Shown here in pieces: positions 1 through 8,411 of a stretch of DNA of 13,712 bases; the first letter of the stretch is position 1, and each line of letters opens with the position of its first letter. The DNA is taken from assembly GCA_023250495.1 (NCBI GenBank), contig JAHFAP010000060.1, positions 1-13,712 on the forward strand. The letters run 5' to 3'. The position numbers and the translations under genes are program-made. Below the pieces are notes generated by a model that was given only the letters and a program-made list of their open reading frames with translations, did no database searches and was not told the DNA's origin. Source of the stretch: Deltaproteobacteria bacterium (GTDB taxonomy: Bacteria > Desulfobacterota > Binatia > UBA9968).

Positions 1-2
1 AT

Positions 3-2501
3 CAGCTAAAACAAAATCCAAGGTACAGTAACTTCGGGGCGATCGGCCTTAATGGAGACGTAATCTGCAGCGCCCTGCCCTTTCAAGCCCCCCTGAATCT
101 TGCCGATCGAGAGTATTTTAAGGCTACTGTCGCCAGCCGGGACTTCTCCTTGGGGGAGTTCCAGATTGGCCGGGTGACTGGCAAGGCCGGTGTCAATTTC
201 GGATACCCACTCCTCGACGATAAAGGAACATTCAGGGCTGTCCTTTTTGCCGCACTGGACCTAGCGTGGGTCAACAGCTTTATGACCGATCCAGGTCTGC
301 CGAAGGGTTCAGTCCTTAATCTAATCGACAGGAAGGGAATCATCTTGGCTCGACATCCCGAGCCGGAGAAATGGGTCGGGAAGTCAATGACGGACATACC
401 CCTTGTCAAGACCATTTTGTCTGCGAAGGACGAAGGGATCGCAGAGGTGACCGGATTTGATGGTATTCGCCGACTCTACGGTTTCGTCCCGATACGAGTA
501 TCCGGGCAAGCCGGGGCCTACCTTGGTGTCGGAATCCCCACGGAACTCGCCTATGCCGACGCGAACCGGGCGCTCAGACGCAATCTCGTCTTGCTGGCGC
601 TTGTGAGCTTGTTGGCTCTTTCTGCCGCCTGGTTTGGGGGTGACCTGTTCATCCTCCGTCCAGTGAATGGCTTATTGAACGCGGCGAAGAGGCTGGGGAC
701 TGGCGACCTGGGCGCCCGTACCGGACTACTCTACGGGCGCGGTGAACTCGATCAACTGGCTCGTACCTTTGACGCTATGGCCGAGTCCCTTGAACGGATC
801 ACTCGCCGGAACGAACTGATTTTGACCTCGGCGGGTGAAGGGATTTACGGCTTGGATCATGAAGGAAAGGCCACCTTTATTAATCCGGCTGGAGCAAAGA
901 TACTCGGCTATGAAGCCAACGAGCTCATCGGCAAAGCTATGCACGCCATTCTCCACCACTCGAAACCTGACGGAACTCTCTATCCCCACGAAGAGTGCCC
1001 GGTCCATATGGCATTTAAAGACGGTACCATCCATCAGGTTGCAGACGAAGTGTTTTGGAGAAAGGACGGTACAAGCTTTCCAGTCGAGTATGTGAGCGCT
1101 CCAATTACAGAGCAGGGCCAGACAGTAGGCGCGGTGGTTACTTTCAAAGATATCACCGAGCGCAAGCGGGCCGAAGCAGAAATCCAACGCAATCTCCAGC
1201 GCATTCGGGCGCTGCATGAAATAGACAAAGCGATTATCTCAACAATAGATCTCCAGAGCGTCCTGAATATCCTTTTGGAAAAAATTGACCTCGTTTTACC
1301 CTACGCGGCCACCACGGTGAGGCTGTTTAACCCATACAATGGTCTTTTAGAACCGGTGGCTTGCCGAAATCTCGACGCACAGGAATGGAAGATCCAGGAA
1401 TGGAAAGGAGGCCGGGGACTCGCCAATATTGTTTTTGAAACGAAAGCGCCGGCTATGATTCGCAATGCTCAAGTTGACCCACGTGTGCGGGACGCCGAGT
1501 TTTATCGCAACCACAAGCTAGTCTCCTACCTAGGAGTTCCGCTGATCGCCAAAGACAAGACCTTGGGGGTCTTGGGCTTTTACACGAAAGAGGAGCACGA
1601 ATTCAGCAAAGAGGAGATCGAGTTTCTCACTACGCTGGCGGGCCAGGCGGCCATAGCGATTCACAACGCCCAGCTCTATGAAGAGATGGTTAGGGCAAAC
1701 AAGGTCAAAGATGAATTTCTGAGCGTCATGTCGCACGAGCTTAGGACTCCTCTTAGCGTGATCATGGGTTATGCCGGGATGATCAAGGAAGGAATGCTGG
1801 GGGAGATTAATCCCAAGCAGGAAGACGCGCTCCGGAAAGTGCTCGGCCGGGCCGGCGACCAGCTCGACATGATCAACGAAATCATGCAGACCACACAACT
1901 CGAGGCCCGCGCGATCAGGGCGCAATACGACTTCCTCGACCTGCGTCATCTCCTCGACCAGCTAGGAGCAGATTATGAGGTCCGGGCAGATAAAAAAGAT
2001 GTCAGGCTGATTTGGGACTACCCTGCCGCCCCTATTCTGATGACCACTGACAGCGCGAAGCTCAAACAGATTCTGCAGAACCTGATCAATAACGCCCTCA
2101 AGTTCACCGACGAAGGAACTGTCACGGTGTCCGTCCGGGTCGTGGAAGGAACCAGCAAACAGCTATCAGCTGTCAGCGATCAGCCAACTCAAAATTCAAA
2201 ACCAAAAACTCAAAACTCTGACCTCGCGCCCTCCGTCTCACGCCTCACGCCTCAAGCCTCACCGAGGTGGGTGGAGTTCAGGGTAACGGATACGGGAACC
2301 GGGATACCCAAGGAGAAGCATGGAGCTATTTTTGACAAGTTCCACCAGGTCGATAGCACGGAGACCAGGCTCTACGGCGGCGTCGGGCTGGGACTTTACA
2401 TTGTCAAACACTTCACCAATTTGCTCGGTGGAAAAATAGGGCTCGAGAGCGAACCGGGCAAGGGCTCGACCTTCACCGTCACAATCCCCTTCACCTCCTA
2501 G
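3..2501 (+). CDS. Sensor histidine kinase, dCache-TM-HAMP-PAS-GAF-HisKA-HATPase (5' end outside window)
   Basis: Membrane sensor kinase that autophosphorylates a histidine and passes the phosphate to a response regulator. The frame is open from base 3, and bases 3-149 already encode dCache-like sequence (YSNFGAIG..., then DREYFKATV), so the true start lies upstream; the TTG at 150 is not the start. Numbering from base 150: extracytoplasmic dCache remainder to about 140, one membrane helix about 145-167, HAMP about 168-220, PAS about 224-340 ending in DITERK, GAF about 354-511, HisKA with SHELRTP (phospho-acceptor His529), and HATPase with N box LINNALKFT, G1 box DTGTGIP (Asp714) and GGVGLGLYIVK. 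All catalytic motifs are intact. Residues 668-705 form an insertion made of repeat DNA (separate entry). No response regulator is next to it; the next gene is a paralog. The ligand is unknown. Kinase identity is very secure. Confidence 0.95.
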   Translation, partial: QLKQNPRYSNFGAIGLNGDVICSALPFQAPLNLADREYFKATVASRDFSLGEFQIGRVTGKAGVNFGYPLLDDKGTFRAVLFAALDLAWVNSFMTDPGLPKGSVLNLIDRKGIILARHPEPEKWVGKSMTDIPLVKTILSAKDEGIAEVTGFDGIRRLYGFVPIRVSGQAGAYLGVGIPTELAYADANRALRRNLVLLALVSLLALSAAWFGGDLFILRPVNGLLNAAKRLGTGDLGARTGLLYGRGELDQLARTFDAMAESLERITRRNELILTSAGEGIYGLDHEGKATFINPAGAKILGYEANELIGKAMHAILHHSKPDGTLYPHEECPVHMAFKDGTIHQVADEVFWRKDGTSFPVEYVSAPITEQGQTVGAVVTFKDITERKRAEAEIQRNLQRIRALHEIDKAIISTIDLQSVLNILLEKIDLVLPYAATTVRLFNPYNGLLEPVACRNLDAQEWKIQEWKGGRGLANIVFETKAPAMIRNAQVDPRVRDAEFYRNHKLVSYLGVPLIAKDKTLGVLGFYTKEEHEFSKEEIEFLTTLAGQAAIAIHNAQLYEEMVRANKVKDEFLSVMSHELRTPLSVIMGYAGMIKEGMLGEINPKQEDALRKVLGRAGDQLDMINEIMQTTQLEARAIRAQYDFLDLRHLLDQLGADYEVRADKKDVRLIWDYPAAPILMTTDSAKLKQILQNLINNALKFTDEGTVTVSVRVVEGTSKQLSAVSDQPTQNSKPKTQNSDLAPSVSRLTPQASPRWVEFRVTDTGTGIPKEKHGAIFDKFHQVDSTETRLYGGVGLGLYIVKHFTNLLGGKIGLESEPGKGSTFTVTIPFTS
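2151..2264 (+). repeat. In-frame composite repeat insertion inside the kinase ATPase domain
   Basis: About 114 bp (38 codons) inside the kinase gene, between the strand ending VSVRVVEG and the strand WVEFRV. It joins three repeat types: a TCAGC-type repeat (2168-2184; 16 of 17 bases match 6366-6382 downstream of fumC), an A-rich AATTCAAAACC type (2188-2218; related to 4847-4865), and a CTCACGC heptamer in four tandem copies, the last two variant (2237-2264). The paralogous kinase at 2769-4817 has only a few residues (EKRGK) here. The frame stays open, and the translation is low-complexity, rich in Ser, Gln, Pro and Thr. The exact edges are set by comparison with the paralog and may be off by a few codons. 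Confidence 0.85.
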
Positions 2502-2768
2502 GCTGCGCTGATACCTGCGCGGCGGCTTCTTCGCCACCTGCTCGCGCCAGCGGACCAGACGAGGACACAGCTCACAGCGAGTGATGGTTTTGTTGAGTCG
2601 CAGAAGACGGTCCGTGCAGCGTTTTTGCTAACACAATAGTGAGAAAAAGAGAAGATGAGAGTCGCTGTCTCGGATGAATTGCCTTTAGGCGTCTCTCAGC
2701 GTAAAGTCTAATCAAATTTCTCTTAAGCGGCTGAGAAGTTTATCCGACCTGGGCGGCGATTTAGCCTG

Positions 2769-4817
2769 GTGAATAATCTCCAGCCCGCAGAGAACATTTT
2801 TGAAATGACATCTCGAACCCATACTCGTCTCGTTCTTTTATTGCAGCGTCTCTCACTGGCGGCAGGTGCAAGTGTCGCCCTTCTCGGCGGTCTCGTTCTT
2901 CTTAGTCGGACACTTGGCATCACGATGCCAACGAGTCTTTTTCCCGGCCTGGTTGCAATGAAGGCTGATACGGCGCTGGCCTTTCTGCTATCCGGCATCT
3001 CCTTATGGTTCCTAGTAAAGCGACGACGACGCATCGGTCGGTTCTGCGCGGCCATCGTTATCTTGATGAGCTTGCCGACCCTCGCGGACTCTCTATTCGG
3101 GTGGGACTTGAGTGGCGGCCAATCGCAACCCGACCGACCGGCTCTTGCCAGAGCCGTCATGTTCTTGTTATTGGGCCTCGAACTCTCGATGTTGGGGGTT
3201 GTCCGCGCCGGCTGGTTTATCCAGTTGGTCGCATTGGCGACCGGCGTCCTTCCGCTGCTCGCGTTAGTTGGTTATCTCTCTCGCATCCCGGCGCTCGATG
3301 CCATCCGCCTATATGTTTTAGCGGAGCCCGCTACGGCGCTCGGCTTCATCATTCTTTCTTTCGGCATTCTATGGGCCCGCCCGAGCAGAGGCCCGCTCGC
3401 AGCGGTCGCAAGGAACACCTATTCTCCAGCTCAAGCTGCTTCCGTACGGAGACAGGAGGAAAGAGAGGTCCAACACAATCTGGAGCAGACTCGGACTCTG
3501 CGCGAGATCGACGTGGCCGTCGCCTCCACGCAAGAGGTAAGCGCTATCGATCTCTCCAGTAAAGGGGAGTCAACAAACATCTATCCGAAGAAATCACTGA
3601 AGCTGCTCTCCGAACTTTATGCGGCTCTGGCTCCTCTCAACCCATCGGAAACTATCCAGGAAGTCATCGATGGAATCATTGAGAGGCTCATGGAAGCGAC
3701 CGGCGCCGATGCCGCCCTGATCCGGATCTGGAAGAAGGAGACGGGCGCCAATCTCCTCGCCGGTCACCGGGGTTTCCCTGATGAAAATGTCAGAGGGGTG
3801 GAAACCGTGCTCCTTCGAGGGGCGGTAGACTGGGTTGTCAAACACGGCGAGCCCATCATCGCTCCCGATATCGCTTCTGAACCACGCTTCGAGGTAAAAG
3901 TTCAGTTGACCTTGGGCTTTCGTTCCTGCGCCACGCTGCCGCTGAAGATTCATAATAACGTGCGGGGCATTCTCCATCTCTCCAGTCGGAAGCTGGGCTA
4001 CTTCGATGAGGAGCAAAAAGATCTCCTGGTAGCCATCGCCCAACAAATGAGCATCGCGATGGAGAACCGGGAGCTTTTTGACAATCTCAAAGCTTCCAGG
4101 AATGAACTCGAGAGCGCGAGCAAGATCAAGGACGAGTTCTTAAGCGTCATGTCGCACGAGCTGAGAACTCCCCTAAGCGTGGTCATGGGTTATGCCGGGA
4201 TGATCAAGGAAAAGCTGCTGGGCGAAATCAACCCGAAGCAGGAAGAGGCCCTTCAGAAATTGCTTGTCCGCGGAAACGACCAGCTTTACATGATCAATGC
4301 CATTATGCAGGCCACTCAAATCGAGAGCGGCGAAATTGTGGTTCAGCGCCAGTTGGTAAATCTGTCCGAACTGCTTACCCATCTCAAAGCGGACTGCGAG
4401 TCAACTCATGATAAGAAGCAAGTGGCGCTGATCTGGGACTACCCCACGGAGCCGGTGCCAGTCGTGACCGACAGCGGGAAGCTGAGGCAGATTCTGCTCA
4501 ACCTGATAATCAACGCCGTCAAGTTCACGGAGCGGGGGAGCGTGACGGTCTCCATGCGGCTGACGGAGAAGCGAGGGAAAACCTGGGTGGAGTTGAAGGT
4601 GGCGGACACGGGGGTAGGCATCGCCAATGACCAGATACCCCGCATCTTCGACCGGTTCTTCCAGGTGGACAGCTCCGAGACCCGGCTCTACGGCGGCGTT
4701 GGACTCGGCTTGTACATCGTGAAGCAGTTCACCGAGCTGCTCGGAGGAAGAGTTGAGGTGGAAAGCGAGCCCGGCAAAGGCTCGACCTTCACCGTCACCA
4801 TTCTCTACGCCACCTAG
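2769..4817 (+). CDS. Sensor histidine kinase with six-helix membrane sensor, GAF, HisKA and HATPase
   Basis: Second membrane histidine kinase, 682 residues from a GTG start; an ATG 12 codons later (2805) fits just as well, as neither has a strong ribosome site. The N-terminus has about six membrane helices (roughly 28-47, 64-83, 90-109, 125-143, 147-170, 183-203). The motifs MKADTALAFLL and EPATALGFIILSFGILWARPSRG are typical of a recurrent but unnamed sensor module of kinases. A coiled linker (about 225-255) and a GAF domain (about 290-445) follow, then HisKA SHELRTP (His463) and HATPase with LIINAVKFT, DTGVGIA (Asp613) and GGVGLGLYIVK. From HisKA onward it is a close paralog of the preceding kinase, with near-identical DNA around the phospho-acceptor box, but the sensor is unrelated. 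Linker residues 236-255 resemble the start of the other kinase's GAF region. Signal and partner regulator are unknown. Confidence 0.95.
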   Translation: MNNLQPAENIFEMTSRTHTRLVLLLQRLSLAAGASVALLGGLVLLSRTLGITMPTSLFPGLVAMKADTALAFLLSGISLWFLVKRRRRIGRFCAAIVILMSLPTLADSLFGWDLSGGQSQPDRPALARAVMFLLLGLELSMLGVVRAGWFIQLVALATGVLPLLALVGYLSRIPALDAIRLYVLAEPATALGFIILSFGILWARPSRGPLAAVARNTYSPAQAASVRRQEEREVQHNLEQTRTLREIDVAVASTQEVSAIDLSSKGESTNIYPKKSLKLLSELYAALAPLNPSETIQEVIDGIIERLMEATGADAALIRIWKKETGANLLAGHRGFPDENVRGVETVLLRGAVDWVVKHGEPIIAPDIASEPRFEVKVQLTLGFRSCATLPLKIHNNVRGILHLSSRKLGYFDEEQKDLLVAIAQQMSIAMENRELFDNLKASRNELESASKIKDEFLSVMSHELRTPLSVVMGYAGMIKEKLLGEINPKQEEALQKLLVRGNDQLYMINAIMQATQIESGEIVVQRQLVNLSELLTHLKADCESTHDKKQVALIWDYPTEPVPVVTDSGKLRQILLNLIINAVKFTERGSVTVSMRLTEKRGKTWVELKVADTGVGIANDQIPRIFDRFFQVDSSETRLYGGVGLGLYIVKQFTELLGGRVEVESEPGKGSTFTVTILYAT

Positions 4818-4824
4818 GCTCACA

Positions 4825-4865
4825 AATTTTGAATTTTGAGTTGATCCAATTCAAAACCCAAAATT
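4825..4865. repeat. AT-rich inverted repeat downstream of the second kinase
   Basis: Two 19-base arms (4825-4843 and 4847-4865) pair at about 16 of 19 positions around a 3-base loop. The right arm contains AATTCAAAACCCAAAA, nearly the same as 2193-2206 inside the first kinase. It sits 8 bases after the kinase stop codon. It could act as a weak transcript end or stability hairpin, but it lacks the GC stem and T-run of a classical intrinsic terminator. Confidence 0.7.
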
Positions 4866-4952
4866 GAGAATTAGAAATTGTGTTGAACTAAGCCCGCGCT
4901 GGACACAGGCGCCTAAAATCGCTAAAAGGAAAGCGGGAAAGGAGACGTAAAG

Positions 4953-6362
<1,410 letters not shown>

Positions 6363-6708
6363 AAAAGCTGTCAGCAATCAGCTTTCAGCTCCTGAATCGC
6401 GTCTAATTTTCATGTTTCCATGAGGAAAAAAACAGTAAAAAGTATTGCAGATGATGTTTCTTTAAAGCTCAGAGATCCTTCGTTTCACTCAGGATGACAC
6501 AAGAGAATGTCACTCTGAGCGATAGCGAAGAGTCTCTGGAAATTTGCAAAATCACTGAAAAAGGCTCAGGCCACCGAAACGTGCTAGGGACACGATTCAG
6601 GAGCTATCAGCTCCCATCCCCCTCTTTCTTCTTGGCTGAGCGCTGGCGGCTAACTGCTGATCGCTGGCTCCTGACTGCTGATGGCTTCTTAGCTTTTTGC
6701 TCCTTACC
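6363..6708. repeat. Gene-free stretch of nested inverted repeats between fumC and the flavoprotein operon
   Basis: This 346-base stretch has no believable gene. From outside in: a TCAGC/GCTGA-type repeat at 6366-6390, with loosely complementary GCTGATCGC/CTGACTGCTGATGGC copies at 6653-6690; a clear inverted pair, 6380-6403 against 6589-6612 (about 20 of 24 positions pair, around CGATTCAGGAGCT); and a central MITE-like inverted pair, 6472-6498 against 6509-6536 (separate entry). GGAGCT-ATC-AGCTCC at 6600-6614 is a small perfect hairpin. The stretch looks like accreted non-autonomous repeats. Confidence 0.75.
6472..6536. repeat. MITE-like inverted repeat of the GATCCTTCG...CTCAGGATGAC type
   Basis: The left arm 6472-6498 reads GAGATCCTTCG...CTCAGGATGAC. 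The right arm 6509-6536 is its imperfect reverse complement (GTCACTCTGAGCGA...), with a 10-base spacer. From memory, this sequence type occurs in many copies between genes in diverse environmental bacterial genomes. There is no transposase in the window, so if mobile it would be non-autonomous. Confidence 0.75.
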
Positions 6709-6738
6709 TTGACGCTCTAGGGAACAGTTTGTTATAAG
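6709..6738 (+). promoter_or_regulatory. Sigma70-like promoter of the flavoprotein-FeS-CCG operon
   Basis: TTGACG at 6709-6714 and TATAAG at 6733-6738 are separated by 18 bases (17 if TTATAA is taken). It lies just downstream of the repeat block and about 30 bases before the ATG at 6768. It would give a leader of about 20 bases containing the AAGG ribosome site at 6754-6757. Confidence 0.6.
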
Positions 6739-6767
6739 AGCAGCACGCATGCGAAGGCGGATGTTGA

Positions 6768-8393
6768 ATGCAGGCATTTGATGTCTTGGTGATCGGCGGC
6801 GGCGCTTCAGGTTTAAGAGCGGCAATCGCCGTGAAGGGCGCGGGCGCTTCCGTCGCGCTGATTACCAAGGTCCATCCATTGAGAACCAACTCGGGGCTCG
6901 CCCAGGGCGGGCTGAACGCGCCGCTGGGTAAAGATGACTCCGCGGAAAAATTTGCCGAGGACACGCTCGCCGCTGGAGACGATCTTTGCGAACGAGATAT
7001 CGTCCGCGCTTTCGCCCAGGAAGCGTCCCGGGATGTCATCTGGCTCGAGCACGTCGGCGTCCCCTTCAACCGCAGCGCGGAGGGTCGAATCGATCTCAGA
7101 CAGTTTGGGTCGAACAGCCGGAGCCGGACCTGCTACACCGACGACCGCACCGGACACATAGTCCTCCAGGTTCTCCACGAGCAATTTGAGCGCCTGCAAA
7201 TTCCTTCCTTCGAAGAGTGGTTTGTAACATCATTGGCTGTCGACGGAAGCGCCTGCGTCGGGGCTGTCGCGCTCGGCCTGCGCTCGGGAAAGCTCGAGCC
7301 CTTCACCGCGCGCGCGGTGATCCTCGCCACAGGCGGCTTCTCTCGAATGTATCTTCCTTCGACCGTTTCTCTCGGCACCACAGGAGACGGGCAGAATCTC
7401 GCGTTTACGGCCGGAGCGCGATTGATGGACATGGAGATGATCCAGTTCCACCCGACGGTCTTTCCCAAAGGGCAGGGACTGCTGATCAGCGAAGCGACCC
7501 TGAGAGAAGGAGCCGAGATCATCAACGAAAAGGGAGAGCCGGTCCTGGAATCAAAAGCATTGACAAGGGAAAAAATCTGCCTCGCCATGCGCCAGGCAAC
7601 GCAGAATGGGAGCGGCGCGCTCTCGCTGGATCTCAGGCGCATCGGGAAAGAGAAACTGGCTTCGCGCTTCCCGCAGACACTTGAGCTGGCCAAGACAGTC
7701 GCCGGCATCGACGTGACAAAAGAGCCTATACCCATCCGGCCGGTGGCCCATCGTCCCATGGGAGGGATCGAGACCGACGCCGACGGCGCGACCTCGGTGC
7801 CGGGGATGTTCGCCGTCGGAGAATGCGCCTGCAGCGGGCTCAATGGCGCCGGACGGCTGGCGGGAAATACTCTGACTGAGGCGCTGGTCTTCGGAAGAAA
7901 AGTCGGAGAGACCGCTACCAGGCACGCAAAAGGCGCGCCCGTGAAAGGATTCCCAGGCAGCAAGCTCTCCGACGAGGAGAAGCGGCTTGCGGCGCTCACT
8001 TCCGGAAACTTCTCGGGCGACTCTGCGGGAAAGATCCACTCTGAACTGGGACAATTGATGAATGACAAGGTGGGGCTAGTGCGCGACGGCGCGGGCTTGC
8101 GCGAGGCGCTGGAGCGGATCCAGAGCCTGAAGGAGCGTCACAGAAAAATAAAACTCAGCAACTCATCGAGAATCTATAACTACGCGCTCACCAGCGCCCT
8201 CGAGTTGGGCTCGATGTTGAATTTGGCGGAAGCCGTGGCCCTCGCCGCCCAAGCGCGTAGCGAGAGCCGCGGCGCGCACCGTCGGGCGGATTTTCCCGAG
8301 CGCGACGACCAAAACTGGCGCTGCCATACGGTGGTGAGCCTCGCGCAGGGCTCTCCGCAAGTGGAGAAGAAGCCGGTCGCGGGCGGCGCGTAG
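6768..8393 (+). CDS. Fumarate reductase/succinate dehydrogenase flavoprotein, TfrA/SdhA-like (CCG class)
   Basis: FAD-binding catalytic subunit for fumarate/succinate interconversion, 541 residues. The N-terminal dinucleotide-binding motif is VIGGGASGLRAA (8-19). Residues expected at the dicarboxylate site are present: His228 in QFHPT, Glu242 in SEATL, Arg267 in LTREK (proton-donor arginine position), His328 in AHRPMGG and Arg363 in NGAGRLAGNT. The C-terminus has the family RADFPERDD motif. Oddities: the histidine that carries covalent FAD in membrane enzymes is Asn41 (PLRTNSG), so FAD is probably non-covalent; and the TEGCRGEGG box is SEATLREGA. The start is supported by AAGG at 6754-6757. 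The downstream partners (FeS subunit after a strong ribosome site, then a CCG protein) identify the complex class. No Tat or Sec signal is seen, so it is cytoplasmic. L-aspartate oxidase is the main alternative by sequence alone and is disfavoured by context. Confidence 0.9.
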   Translation: MQAFDVLVIGGGASGLRAAIAVKGAGASVALITKVHPLRTNSGLAQGGLNAPLGKDDSAEKFAEDTLAAGDDLCERDIVRAFAQEASRDVIWLEHVGVPFNRSAEGRIDLRQFGSNSRSRTCYTDDRTGHIVLQVLHEQFERLQIPSFEEWFVTSLAVDGSACVGAVALGLRSGKLEPFTARAVILATGGFSRMYLPSTVSLGTTGDGQNLAFTAGARLMDMEMIQFHPTVFPKGQGLLISEATLREGAEIINEKGEPVLESKALTREKICLAMRQATQNGSGALSLDLRRIGKEKLASRFPQTLELAKTVAGIDVTKEPIPIRPVAHRPMGGIETDADGATSVPGMFAVGECACSGLNGAGRLAGNTLTEALVFGRKVGETATRHAKGAPVKGFPGSKLSDEEKRLAALTSGNFSGDSAGKIHSELGQLMNDKVGLVRDGAGLREALERIQSLKERHRKIKLSNSSRIYNYALTSALELGSMLNLAEAVALAAQARSESRGAHRRADFPERDDQNWRCHTVVSLAQGSPQVEKKPVAGGA

Positions 8394-8400
8394 CATCGTG

Positions 8401-8406
8401 AGGAGG
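8401..8406 (+). promoter_or_regulatory. Strong Shine-Dalgarno site for the FeS subunit
   Basis: AGGAGG ends 5 bases before the ATG at 8412. It fixes this start and shows the gene is translated independently within the operon, 18 bases after the flavoprotein stop. Confidence 0.85.
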
Positions 8407-8411
8407 AATTA

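Noticed and set aside
2231..2264. CRISPR-like array from the CTCACGC repeats
   Set aside because: Four 7-base units in direct tandem with no spacers; this is a simple tandem repeat.
2502..2768. Possible response-regulator remnant between the two kinases
   Set aside because: Read on the + strand, this 267-bp gap has no receiver-domain motif and no continuous frame with recognisable sequence; I see no supported feature in it.
6494..6712. Open frame starting MTQENVTLSDSEESLE in the fumC downstream gap
   Set aside because: It starts inside the MITE-like inverted repeat and runs through further repeats; it is the kind of spurious frame such repeats produce.
7133..8068. Long minus-strand open frame (311 codons) opposite the flavoprotein gene
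   Set aside because: Low-complexity Ser/Pro/Arg-rich antisense frame with no domain; the plus-strand gene carries all catalytic motifs.
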